Both the position numbers and the translations under genes were made by a program. From Robertmurraya korlensis NBRC 107688 (lineage in GTDB: Bacteria; Bacillota; Bacilli; Bacillales; Cytobacillaceae), in assembly GCF_001591645.1 (NCBI RefSeq), contig NZ_BCVH01000011.1:97055-161054 (forward strand): DNA of 64,000 bases. Direction: 5' to 3'. How positions within the stretch are numbered: the first letter of the stretch is position 1; each line of letters starts with the position of its first letter. Positions 16,436 through 25,177 of this stretch are shown here, one piece after another. The notes under the pieces are model-generated. The model worked only from the letters and a program-made list of their open reading frames with translations, was not told the DNA's origin and did not search any database.

Positions 16436-17419
16436 ATGTCAAAACATATTTTAGTAACAGGTGCGGACGGATTTATTGGAAGCCATTTAACAGAAATGCT
16501 AGTGGAAAAAGGGTATAAAGTTAAAGCATTGGCTTACTACAATTCGTTTAATTCATGGGGTTGGCTTGATGCACTTCCTCAGGATGTCATGCAAGAAGTT
16601 GAAGTTATAACTGGTGATGTTAGGGATCCGAATGGAGTAAGAGTAGCGATGCAGGGAGTAGACCAAGTCTATCACCTAGCAGCACTTATCGCTATACCAT
16701 TCAGCTATCATTCTCCAGATACATATATTGATACAAATATAAAAGGAACTTTAAATGTTTTGCAAGCAGCGAGAGACTTGAACACATCACGAGTCCTTAT
16801 TACTTCTACTTCTGAGGTTTATGGAACTGCCCAATACGTACCGATTGATGAAAATCATCCGTATCAGGGTCAGTCACCATACTCAGCAACAAAAATAGGT
16901 GCGGATCGTCTAGCGGAGTCTTTTTATAGAAGTTTTAATATGCCTATTTCTATTGTAAGGCCGTTTAACACTTATGGACCTCGCCAATCAGCAAGAGCTG
17001 TTATACCAACAATTATTACCCAGTTACTAAATGGAAATGAAGAAATTATGCTGGGCTCATTGTCACCTACAAGAGATTTTAACTTCGTAAAAGATACAGC
17101 TAACGGGTTTATTGAAATAGCTAAATCAGATAATACTATAGGAGAAGAAATAAACATTGCCACTCAACAGGAGATTTCGATAGGTGAGCTTGCTCAAGAA
17201 TTAATCAGACAAATTAATCCTAATGCTAGAATCATCTGTGACGAACAAAGACTACGCCCGGAAAAAAGTGAAGTGAACCGTTTGTTAGGATCGAATGAAA
17301 AAATTAAGAGGCTTACAAATTGGGAGCCGTTATACTCTTTCGAAAGAGGTCTTTCAGAGACTATTGAGTTTTTTAAAAACAATTTAGATAAATATAAAGC
17401 AAATATTTATAACATATAG
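16436..17419 (+). CDS. legB: LegB-like NAD-dependent GDP-GlcNAc 4,6-dehydratase
   Basis: This 327-aa short-chain dehydratase/epimerase has an N-terminal NAD site (GADGFIGSHLTEML), a TSTSEVYG serine/threonine region and the YSATK catalytic Tyr-x3-Lys. The closest family is LegB, the first dedicated step of legionaminic acid synthesis, making the 4-keto-6-deoxy sugar from GDP-GlcNAc. The next gene is the matching aminotransferase. I chose ATG 16436 (GAAAGGGTGAAG upstream) over the in-frame ATG 16391, which lacks a ribosome site. UDP-GlcNAc dehydratases of other pathways are the main alternative; the PtmE-like gene downstream favours GDP. Confidence 0.85.
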   Translation: MSKHILVTGADGFIGSHLTEMLVEKGYKVKALAYYNSFNSWGWLDALPQDVMQEVEVITGDVRDPNGVRVAMQGVDQVYHLAALIAIPFSYHSPDTYIDTNIKGTLNVLQAARDLNTSRVLITSTSEVYGTAQYVPIDENHPYQGQSPYSATKIGADRLAESFYRSFNMPISIVRPFNTYGPRQSARAVIPTIITQLLNGNEEIMLGSLSPTRDFNFVKDTANGFIEIAKSDNTIGEEINIATQQEISIGELAQELIRQINPNARIICDEQRLRPEKSEVNRLLGSNEKIKRLTNWEPLYSFERGLSETIEFFKNNLDKYKANIYNI

Positions 17420-17429
17420 GAGGGGGAGC

Positions 17430-18599
17430 ATGGATCAAAAGTTTATTCCTCTCTCGGTACCCAATTTAAAAGGAAAAGAGCTAGAGTATGTTACCCATGC
17501 AGTACAAACCGAGTGGGTGTCATCTGTTGGAGCCTATGTCGATTCATTTGAAACAAAAACAGCTGAATATGTCAATGCAGCTGGAGCTATATCCGTTCAA
17601 AATGGTACATCGGGGCTGCATGTTGCTCTTCAAGTATGTGGTGTTTCAGCGGGCGATGAGGTTATTGTACCAACGTTAACCTTTATTGCAGCTGTAAATC
17701 CTGTTAAATACTTATCAGCAGACCCAATATTTATGGATTGTGATGATTCCCTTTGTATGGATCCAGTCAAACTAAGTGATTTCTGTAAAGAAGAATGTAT
17801 TTTTACTGATGGGAAACTTATAAATAAACGTACTGGCAAGTATATTAAGGCGGTTTTAGTGGTTCATGTCTTTGGAAATTTAGCAGATATGGAAAGAATC
17901 ACAGAGATTGCAGACGAATTTAATCTCAAAATTATTGAAGATGCTACAGAGGCTCTAGGTTCTTATTATAGTGAAGGGGTTTTAAAAGGGAAGTTTGCTG
18001 GGACTATAGGAACTTTAGGAGTTTACTCTTTTAACGGTAATAAAATTATCACCACAGGTGGAGGTGGAATGATTGTTTCAAATGACAAGGAGCTATTGAA
18101 AAAAGCAAAACATCTTACCACACAAGCTAAAAGTGATGATCTTTATTATACTCATGATGAAATTGGTTACAATTATCGAATGACCAATGTACAAGCAGCT
18201 ATAGGCTTAGCACAGCTAGAGCAAATAGAAACTTTCATCAAACAAAAACAGGAAAATTATGTTGCTTATCAAGAGGGAATAAGAAAAATCCCGGGCCTAC
18301 AAATGCTACCATTTCGTGAAGATATAAGGAGTAACTATTGGTTTTATTCATTGTTTATTAGTGAAGATTATCCCCTTAATAGAGAAAATCTCATTCAATA
18401 TTTAAACGAGAATAAAATACAAGCAAGACCCGTATGGGGTCTGATAAATGAGCAAAAACCATATCTCTCTAATCAGGTATATAAAATAGAAAACGCAAAG
18501 AAATATTGGGCGAATGTAGTGAATATACCTTGTAGCTCCAACTTAACAGAAGAAGATGTTCAATACATAATTAATTGTCTTAAAAGCTTAGGGTCATAA
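17430..18599 (+). CDS. legC: LegC-like PLP-dependent aminotransferase
   Basis: This 389-aa sugar aminotransferase is of the DegT/DnrJ/EryC1 fold. It shows QNGTSGLHVAL near residue 60, the acidic IIEDATEALGS segment that holds PLP, and the Schiff-base lysine in YSFNGNKIITTGGGG. In the legionaminic acid route LegC aminates C4 of the GDP-linked 4-keto intermediate. It starts 11 bases after legB with AGGAGGGGG upstream, and its stop touches the next gene. The sequence around the PLP lysine fits the LegC subgroup, which has a longer insertion (about 115-140) than PseC. Confidence 0.87.
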   Translation: MDQKFIPLSVPNLKGKELEYVTHAVQTEWVSSVGAYVDSFETKTAEYVNAAGAISVQNGTSGLHVALQVCGVSAGDEVIVPTLTFIAAVNPVKYLSADPIFMDCDDSLCMDPVKLSDFCKEECIFTDGKLINKRTGKYIKAVLVVHVFGNLADMERITEIADEFNLKIIEDATEALGSYYSEGVLKGKFAGTIGTLGVYSFNGNKIITTGGGGMIVSNDKELLKKAKHLTTQAKSDDLYYTHDEIGYNYRMTNVQAAIGLAQLEQIETFIKQKQENYVAYQEGIRKIPGLQMLPFREDIRSNYWFYSLFISEDYPLNRENLIQYLNENKIQARPVWGLINEQKPYLSNQVYKIENAKKYWANVVNIPCSSNLTEEDVQYIINCLKSLGS

Positions 18600-18616
18600 T
18601 GATGGAGGCGAAGCAG

Positions 18617-19666
18617 TTGGATGTTAAGGCCTTTTTAATTGATGAAGAATCCACCATGATTGAAGCCATGGAATTACTAGATAAGGTAGCTAAAAAAGTT
18701 CTATTTGTTGTAAAAGATAATCGTTTTGTTGCAGCCATTACAGATGGCGATATCAGAAGATGGATATTAAAAAAGGGACACTTAGATGCAAAAGTTAAAG
18801 ATATCGCAAATTATAAACCTAAGTTCTTATATGAAGAAAAAAAATTAAAAGCAAAAGAATATATGCGCAAAAACTCTATAGAAGCTCTTCCCATCCTAAA
18901 TAGGGAAAAAGATATCGTTTCGGTTGTGTTATGGAATGATGAGGAAATTACACCGGAGAGGAAAATGCAAGTTCCTGTTGTGATTATGGCTGGTGGTTTA
19001 GGTACAAGGTTATACCCTTATACAAAAATATTACCTAAACCACTAATTCCAATTGGGGAGATACCGATAATAGAGCATATCATAAATCGTTTCAATATTT
19101 ATGGTAATAAAAGATTTTTCTTAATAGTAAACCATAAGAAAAATATGATTAAGGCATACTTCAATGAAATTGAAAGAAGTTATGATGTACAATACGCCGA
19201 TGAGGAATTACCGCTTGGTACAGGTGGTGGGCTAAGCTTATTAAAAGGTAAAATTAACTCCACTTTTATTTTAACTAATTGTGATATTTTAATTGAAGAA
19301 GATTATGAAAAAATCTATTCTTACCACAAAGAAGAGGGAAACTTGATAACAATGGTCTGTTCCCTTAAAAAAGTTAAGATTCCTTATGGAGTTATTGAAA
19401 TTAATGAATCCGGAAAGATTGAGAAAATGAAGGAAAAGCCGGAATTCTCATTTTTCACTAATACTGGTATGTATGTAGTTGAACCAAAAATAATTGAAGA
19501 ACTTGAATCTAATACTTCTATAGGCTTTCCGGATATCATTGAGAAATATAAACAAGCTGGAGAAAAAATTGGAGTCTACCCTATTAGTGAGAATGCTTGG
19601 CTTGATATGGGGCAAATCGATGAGATGGAGAAGATGAGAAGAAGGTTGGAGTTAGATGCAAAGTAG
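18617..19666 (+). CDS. ptmE: PtmE-like sugar-1-phosphate guanylyltransferase with CBS domains
   Basis: This protein of about 349 aa has two parts. A CBS-domain pair (about 1-112: VTDGDIRR-type AAITDGDIRRWILKKG and SIEALPILN) precedes a nucleotidyltransferase domain with the signature MAGGLGTRLYPYTKILPKPL. The C. jejuni PtmE enzyme makes GDP-GlcN for legionaminic acid with the same architecture, and its presence implies the GDP rather than UDP route. TTG 18617 is placed eight bases after GGAGG; an ATG at 18599 overlapping the legC stop is the alternative. It overlaps the next gene by 11 bases. Confidence 0.82.
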   Translation: MDVKAFLIDEESTMIEAMELLDKVAKKVLFVVKDNRFVAAITDGDIRRWILKKGHLDAKVKDIANYKPKFLYEEKKLKAKEYMRKNSIEALPILNREKDIVSVVLWNDEEITPERKMQVPVVIMAGGLGTRLYPYTKILPKPLIPIGEIPIIEHIINRFNIYGNKRFFLIVNHKKNMIKAYFNEIERSYDVQYADEELPLGTGGGLSLLKGKINSTFILTNCDILIEEDYEKIYSYHKEEGNLITMVCSLKKVKIPYGVIEINESGKIEKMKEKPEFSFFTNTGMYVVEPKIIEELESNTSIGFPDIIEKYKQAGEKIGVYPISENAWLDMGQIDEMEKMRRRLELDAK

Positions 19667-20300
19667 AATTCTTTTAATTGGTGGCGGTGGTCATTGTAAA
19701 TCTGTCATTGATTCTATAATTAGAACAAAACACTACTCTGATATCGGTATAATTGATAGAGAGGAAAGAATAGGAAAAAGTATATTATCATTTCCGATTA
19801 TTGGATGTGATGGTGATTTACTAAAGCTCTATGAGAGCGGGTACAGAGATGCATTTGTTACAGTAGGAAGTATTGGTGATTCTACTGTTCGTAAGAAATT
19901 ATTTCAACTGCTAGAAACAATTGGGTTTGCTTTACCGAATATTATAGATGATTCAGCTATTGTTAGTAAGTATGCTACTTTGGAAAAGGGAATTTTTATA
20001 GGGAAAAACGTGGTGGTAAATGCGGGCTCCTTTATTTATAAAGGAGCCATTCTTAATACATCCTCTGTTGTTGAACACGATTCGGTTGTACAAGAATTCT
20101 CACATATTGCACCTGGTGTAGTTCTTTGCGGTGATGTAAAAATAGGGGCTAATACACATATAGGTGCTAAAAGTGTAGTAAAGCAGAATATACATATCGG
20201 TTCAAATTCTATTATTGGAATGGGCAGTGTAGTAATAAGTGATATTGAGGACAATGTGGTTGCTTATGGAAATCCATGTAAGGAGGTACGACCTAAGTGA
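19656..20300 (+). CDS. legH: NeuD/PglD-like sugar acetyltransferase, probable LegH
   Basis: This 214-aa protein has an N-terminal Rossmann-like nucleotide-sugar pocket (ILLIGGGGHCKSVIDSI) followed by a left-handed beta-helix of hexapeptide repeats (about 95-200), ending in GNPCKEVRPK. PglD/NeuD-type enzymes use acetyl-CoA on an amino or hydroxyl group of a sugar. In this context the likely job is N-acetylation of the GDP-linked 4-amino sugar (LegH). A sialic-acid O-acetyltransferase role cannot be excluded. It overlaps the genes on both sides by a few bases. Confidence 0.78.
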   Translation: MQSRILLIGGGGHCKSVIDSIIRTKHYSDIGIIDREERIGKSILSFPIIGCDGDLLKLYESGYRDAFVTVGSIGDSTVRKKLFQLLETIGFALPNIIDDSAIVSKYATLEKGIFIGKNVVVNAGSFIYKGAILNTSSVVEHDSVVQEFSHIAPGVVLCGDVKIGANTHIGAKSVVKQNIHIGSNSIIGMGSVVISDIEDNVVAYGNPCKEVRPK

Positions 20301-21292
20301 GTGTTTATATCATAGCAGAGGCAGGAGTCAACCATAATGGAAGTTTAGAAGTAGCAAAGAAAATGGTAGATGTAGCAAAAGAAGCAGGTGCTAGCTGCAT
20401 TAAATTCCAAACCTTTGTATCAGAAAATATTGTATCTAAGTATGCTGAGAAAGCTGAGTATCAGCAACAACAAACGGATGCCACAGAAAGTCAGTTGAGT
20501 ATGCTTAAAAAGCTAGAGCTGACTCATAATGAATTTATTGAACTAAATAATTATTGCGAGCAACGAGAAATTGAATTTTTATCCACAGCCTTTGATTTTG
20601 AAAGCATAGAGTTTTTAAAAGGGTTAGGCATGGAAAAGTGGAAGATACCATCTGGTGACATTACCAATCTTCCTTACCTAATAAAAATTGCAAAACTTAA
20701 TAAGCCTGTGATTCTTTCTACGGGTATGTGCACATTAAATGAAGTAGAATTAGCTATTAATACCTTAAGAGATAATGGTTCTGGTGAGATCACCGTACTT
20801 CACTGTACAACGGAGTATCCAACCCCGTATAAAGATGTAAATCTTTTGGCAATGAATACTATGAAAGCAGAGTTTGGTGTTTCTATCGGGTATTCAGATC
20901 ATACTACCGGAATTGAAGTTCCAATTGCTGCAGTAGCACTAGGGGCAACAGTTATAGAGAAGCACTTTACACTTGATAGAAATATGGAAGGTCCTGATCA
21001 TAAAGCAAGTTTAGAACCAAAAGAGTTAAAAGAGATGGTAAGAGCAATTAGAAATATAGAGCTAGCGATTGGTAGTGATCAAAAATCCCCAGCTGAATCG
21101 GAAATAAAAAATATATCCATTGCCAGAAAGAGTATTATCGCTCTAAAAAATATAAAAAAGGGCGATATCTTCACTGAAGAAAATATAACAGTAAAAAGGC
21201 CGGGGAATGGAATCAATCCCATGAGATGGTTTGAGGTCATTGGTCAAAAAGCGGTTAGAGACTTTAATGAAGATGAGCTGATTGAATTATGA
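20297..21292 (+). CDS. legI: LegI, N,N'-diacetyllegionaminic acid synthase (NeuB family)
   Basis: This 331-aa protein has the NeuB TIM barrel opening with AEAGVNHNGS and GASCIKFQTF. It continues with STGMCTLNEVE, HCTTEYPTP, GYSDHTTG and EKHFTLDR, and ends in a C-terminal SAF (antifreeze-like) domain (about 275-331). NeuB enzymes condense a hexose with phosphoenolpyruvate to a nine-carbon acid. GTG 20297 follows AAGGAGGT. The surrounding genes point to 2,4-diacetamido-trideoxymannose as substrate rather than ManNAc. Confidence 0.88.
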   Translation: MSVYIIAEAGVNHNGSLEVAKKMVDVAKEAGASCIKFQTFVSENIVSKYAEKAEYQQQQTDATESQLSMLKKLELTHNEFIELNNYCEQREIEFLSTAFDFESIEFLKGLGMEKWKIPSGDITNLPYLIKIAKLNKPVILSTGMCTLNEVELAINTLRDNGSGEITVLHCTTEYPTPYKDVNLLAMNTMKAEFGVSIGYSDHTTGIEVPIAAVALGATVIEKHFTLDRNMEGPDHKASLEPKELKEMVRAIRNIELAIGSDQKSPAESEIKNISIARKSIIALKNIKKGDIFTEENITVKRPGNGINPMRWFEVIGQKAVRDFNEDELIEL

Positions 21293-22452
21293 AGATAAGT
21301 ATATTAACTGCAACCCGAGCAGAATACGGGTTATTGAAGCCGATTATAAAAAAAATGAACTTAGATTCATCATTTGATGTGCGTGTTGTAGTAACTGGTA
21401 CACACTTATCTCCCGAATTTGGCCTAACCTTCAGTGAGATTGAGCAAGATGATATTAAAATAGATAAAAAAATTGAGATTCTTTTGAGTTCAGATACTCC
21501 AGTTGCTATTGCCAAGTCTATGGGTTTGGCATTAGTAAGCTTTGCTGATTATTTTGACGAGTTAAAACCAGATTTACTAGTTGTCCTTGGTGACCGTTAT
21601 GAAACATTGGCAGTTTGTACAGCAGCCATGAATTTACGTGTTCCAATAGCCCATCTATATGGAGGAGAGACGACGGAAGGTGCTATTGATGAATCTATTC
21701 GACATGCCATAACTAAATTAAGTTATCTTCACTTTACGAGCACTGAAGAATATAGGAAGCGTGTTATTCAGTTAGGAGAAGACCCAAGTAGAGTCTTTAA
21801 TGTCGGAGCATTGGGGATTGAGAATATCCATAATCAAACTTTATTAAATAAAGAAGAGCTGGAATCCTCCATCAATTTTAGCTTGGAAAAGCCTTATGCT
21901 ATCGTAACATATCATCCTGTTACATTAGATGCTAATAGTTCATTGAGTCAATTTGAGTCATTACTCGATGCCTGTAAGAAGTTTAAAGAAATGAATTTTA
22001 TTTTTACAAAGGCAAATGCTGATGTAGATGGAAGAATCATCAACCAATTGATTGATAATTTTATTGAAGATAACTCTAATGCTATAGCATTTAATTCCTT
22101 AGGTATGAAGAGGTATTTAAGTGCATTAAAGTATGGTTCTATCGTAATTGGCAACTCTTCAAGTGGACTAATTGAAGCACCAAGTTTTGGGATACCAACT
22201 ATAAATATAGGGGATCGACAAAAGGGGCGTCTTCAGGCTGGTAGTGTAATAAATTGTGAACCAATAACAAGTGATATTGAAAGTGCCATTTCACTAGCAT
22301 TAAGTAACGAGTTCAAAAATAGAGCATCCAATGTAACAAATCCATACGGAGATGGAAACACGTCAATGAAAGTAATTAGTACCATAAAAGATTACCTATT
22401 AAATAAAAAAATAAATTTAAAAAAACCATTTTATAATATTGAGGTGAAATAA
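21289..22452 (+). CDS. legG: LegG, hydrolysing NDP-sugar 2-epimerase (NeuC family)
   Basis: This 387-aa protein has the NeuC-type GT-B fold: TATRAEYGLLKPII at the start, VVLGDRYETLA, HLYGGETTEGAIDESIRHA and GNSSSGLIEAPSFGIPTINIGDRQKGR. The family removes the nucleotide while inverting C2. LegG acts on the GDP-linked diacetamido sugar to supply LegI. It overlaps legI by four bases (ATGA). Specificity between UDP-GlcNAc and GDP-diacetamido sugars cannot be read directly; the pathway context supports the latter. Confidence 0.86.
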   Translation: MKISILTATRAEYGLLKPIIKKMNLDSSFDVRVVVTGTHLSPEFGLTFSEIEQDDIKIDKKIEILLSSDTPVAIAKSMGLALVSFADYFDELKPDLLVVLGDRYETLAVCTAAMNLRVPIAHLYGGETTEGAIDESIRHAITKLSYLHFTSTEEYRKRVIQLGEDPSRVFNVGALGIENIHNQTLLNKEELESSINFSLEKPYAIVTYHPVTLDANSSLSQFESLLDACKKFKEMNFIFTKANADVDGRIINQLIDNFIEDNSNAIAFNSLGMKRYLSALKYGSIVIGNSSSGLIEAPSFGIPTINIGDRQKGRLQAGSVINCEPITSDIESAISLALSNEFKNRASNVTNPYGDGNTSMKVISTIKDYLLNKKINLKKPFYNIEVK

Positions 22453-22453
22453 C

Positions 22454-23440
22454 TTGAATGTAGTAGTTATTGGTTTAGGTTCAATGGGAAAGAGGAGAAT
22501 CAGACTAATAAAGAAATATGATGACACCATGCTAATATTTGGGGTAGATACAAAAGAAGAGAGACGAAATGAATGTAAAGAGCTTTATGGAATTGAAACC
22601 TTTAAAACACTGGAAGAATTAATTCTAGAAAAGGAGGTTACATGTGCATTCGTCTGTACATCGCCCCTATCACATAGTCAAATAATTAATCAATGTCTAA
22701 ACCATCAATTACATGTGTTTACTGAGCTCAATTTAGTATCAGATAGATATGAGGAAAACATTGCTATTGCTAAAGAGAAGAACCTTTTATTATTTTTGTC
22801 ATCTACCTTTTTATACCGTGAAGAAATAAACAAGATCCGGACTTCAATTGATGCAGTAAATGGACGGTTAAATTATACATATCACGTCGGACAGTATTTA
22901 CCTGATTGGCACCCGTGGGAAAATTATACAAATTTTTTTGTGGGAGATAAACGATCCAATGGTTGCCGAGAAATTTTTGCTATCGAACTCCCTTGGTTAA
23001 CAAGTGTGTTTGGAGATGTTGTTAAAGTAGATGTAATTAGAAATAAGATTAGCAATTTAAAAATTGATTACTATGATAATTACCTAGTAATTGTTCAGCA
23101 CAAGTCTGGTCATAAGGGGACTTTAGCTGTTGATGTTGTATCTAGGAAGGCAGTGAGAAATTTAGAAGTTTTTGGAGAGGAACTCTACCTATCTTGGGAT
23201 GGAACTGCTAAAGGATTAAAAATATATGATTATGAAAAGAAAATGGATCTTGTAATTAATTTATATAAGGAAGTTGATCAATTAGAAGGGTACAGTAACT
23301 TTGTGGTTGAAAATGCTTACTATAATGAAATCGTTTCTTTTTTTGACTCCTTAGAAACTGGAGTTACTCCTATATATAGCTTTGATAAGGATAAGCAGAT
23401 ATTAGCACTCATTGATGAGATTGAGGGTTATCATGAATAG
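22454..23440 (+). CDS. Gfo/Idh/MocA-family oxidoreductase 1 in the legionaminic acid cluster
   Basis: This 328-aa protein has an N-terminal NAD(P) site (VVIGLGSMGKRRIRLI) and the sugar-oxidoreductase layout, with CTSPLSHSQIINQCL and the expected E/N catalytic area less conserved than usual (FTELNL where EKP is typical). It sits between legG and a second relative. Genes of this kind occur in Campylobacter legionaminic acid loci, where their roles are not fully settled. It may modify a sugar precursor. The start is TTG 22454 after GAGGTG. Confidence 0.78.
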   Translation: MNVVVIGLGSMGKRRIRLIKKYDDTMLIFGVDTKEERRNECKELYGIETFKTLEELILEKEVTCAFVCTSPLSHSQIINQCLNHQLHVFTELNLVSDRYEENIAIAKEKNLLLFLSSTFLYREEINKIRTSIDAVNGRLNYTYHVGQYLPDWHPWENYTNFFVGDKRSNGCREIFAIELPWLTSVFGDVVKVDVIRNKISNLKIDYYDNYLVIVQHKSGHKGTLAVDVVSRKAVRNLEVFGEELYLSWDGTAKGLKIYDYEKKMDLVINLYKEVDQLEGYSNFVVENAYYNEIVSFFDSLETGVTPIYSFDKDKQILALIDEIEGYHE

Positions 23441-24380
23441 AAACTATAAAATAGCTATCGTTGGTCTCGGGTCTATAGGGACTAGACATTTAAAAAATAT
23501 AGTGAGTGTTTTAAACGAGAGAAAAACTACATATGTAATAGATGTAATAAGAAGTAGTAATACACCAATTGAACGTCATTTATATCAGTTAGTAAATCGA
23601 GTTTTTTACAAGTATGAGGATGTTCCATCAGATTATGACGTCATTTTTGTTACGAATCCCACGCATTTACATTTTAATACTATTAAACAGTACGCGCTCA
23701 AAACGAAGCATATGTTTATTGAAAAGCCTGTATTTGATCACTCTAATCACCCTATTCACGAATTACCATTAAATAAAGAAGCTGTTTATTACGTTGCATG
23801 CCCATTAAGATACACGAATGTAATCAGTTATTTGAAAGAGTCCATTTCTGCTACTCGTGTTTATTGTGCTAGAGTAATTTGTTCTAGCTATCTCCCAGAC
23901 TGGAGACCTAATGTAGATTACAAAATTACCTATAGTGCTCGTAAATCACAGGGTGGAGGTGTTCCTATCGACTTAATTCATGAGTGGGACTACCTTTGTT
24001 ATTTGTTCGGTAAGCCTGAAGAAGTATTTAATATTAAAGGTAAGTTTTCAGAGTTACACATCGACAGTGAGGATTTGTCAATCTATATAGCAAGATATAA
24101 AGATATGCTAGCAGAGGTTCATTTAGATTATTTTGGACGAGAGCCTATAAGAGAAGTTCAGTTATTTACAGCTAATGAAACAGTGGTTGGAGATCTGATT
24201 AAAAGTGAAATAAGGTTTTTGAAAAGTGGGAGAGTATTGTCTCTGAAGGAATCAAGGGATGATTTTCAAAGAAAAGAAATTACTTATTTTTTTGATACCC
24301 TAGAAGGAAAAAGGAAAAACCACAACGACATTTTAAGTGCACTTCAAATACTTAATATATCAAAGGAAGGAAAGGTCTAA
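23433..24380 (+). CDS. Gfo/Idh/MocA-family oxidoreductase 2 in the legionaminic acid cluster
   Basis: This 315-aa protein has an NAD(P)-binding motif (IAIVGLGSIGTRHLKNI) and the EKP motif (MFIEKPVFDH). A VPIDLIHEWDYLCYLFG segment stands where family members hold their catalytic His/Asp. It overlaps the preceding gene by eight bases, so the two related enzymes are translationally coupled and may form a heteromer or act in sequence. I chose ATG 23433, with TTGAGGG upstream. The substrate is unknown. Confidence 0.8.
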   Translation: MNRNYKIAIVGLGSIGTRHLKNIVSVLNERKTTYVIDVIRSSNTPIERHLYQLVNRVFYKYEDVPSDYDVIFVTNPTHLHFNTIKQYALKTKHMFIEKPVFDHSNHPIHELPLNKEAVYYVACPLRYTNVISYLKESISATRVYCARVICSSYLPDWRPNVDYKITYSARKSQGGGVPIDLIHEWDYLCYLFGKPEEVFNIKGKFSELHIDSEDLSIYIARYKDMLAEVHLDYFGREPIREVQLFTANETVVGDLIKSEIRFLKSGRVLSLKESRDDFQRKEITYFFDTLEGKRKNHNDILSALQILNISKEGKV

Positions 24381-25148
24381 ATGAATATACTATTTACCAT
24401 ATGCGGTAGAGCTGGGTCAAAAGGAATAAAAAATAAAAATATAAAGAAATTTCTAGATTTCCCACTACCATATTATAGTATATCTGTTATTGACCTATAC
24501 ATGACGAAAAATCCAAATCATAGTGTAGATATAGTATTAAATACGGATAGTAAAGAATTAATTAATTTGATCCAAGATTTAAAGGTAAATGTCGAAATAA
24601 TAGATAGAGAAGAGGAATTGGGGCAAGATAACACACCGAAAGTACCTGTCATTTCTAACAGTTTAAAGATAATGAAAAAAAGGAAATCAATAGATTATGA
24701 CATGGTTGTTGATTTAGATCTTACAGCTCCCCTTAGAACCTTGGACGATCTAGAAAACATAATCAATAAAAAAGTAGACACAAACGTAGATGTTGTTTTT
24801 TCTGTTACTACCTCTAGAAGAAATCCTTATTTTAATATGGTGAAAAAATCGAATGGCACGTTTGAACGAGTAATAGAGTCTTCCTATAATACGAGGCAGG
24901 AGGCACCAGAAATATACGATATGAATGCCTCTCTATATGCATATTCTCCAAGCTTTTTGGAAAGTGGTAAAGGGATATTTGAGGGGAAATGTGATGTAAT
25001 ACAAATGATGGACACTGCTGTTCTTGATCTAGATCATGAAATTGACTTTGAGTTTATGCAGGTGATTGGGGATTATTTATTTACTAACTATCCATTATTT
25101 GGAGAGGTTCGGAATCATATTGCTTATTTAATTATTCCGAATCGATAA
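24381..25148 (+). CDS. legF: LegF, CMP-legionaminic acid synthetase (NeuA family)
   Basis: This 255-aa cytidylyltransferase has the CMP-acid synthetase signature near the start (CGRAGSKGIKNKNIKKF), DLDLTAPLRTLDDL, TSRRNPYFNM and the C-terminal DLDHEIDFEF. It activates the nonulosonic acid as a CMP donor, which Maf transferases then use. ATG 24381 follows AAGGAAAGG. With this gene the set from dehydratase to CMP donor looks complete. Confidence 0.88.
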   Translation: MNILFTICGRAGSKGIKNKNIKKFLDFPLPYYSISVIDLYMTKNPNHSVDIVLNTDSKELINLIQDLKVNVEIIDREEELGQDNTPKVPVISNSLKIMKKRKSIDYDMVVDLDLTAPLRTLDDLENIINKKVDTNVDVVFSVTTSRRNPYFNMVKKSNGTFERVIESSYNTRQEAPEIYDMNASLYAYSPSFLESGKGIFEGKCDVIQMMDTAVLDLDHEIDFEFMQVIGDYLFTNYPLFGEVRNHIAYLIIPNR

Positions 25149-25177
25149 CGATACCACCCTTAAAGGAGGAATATCTC

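Noticed and set aside
22454..24380. The two oxidoreductases as a recent gene duplication
   Set aside because: They differ in length and in the catalytic EKP area, with no long matching DNA; they are distant relatives only.
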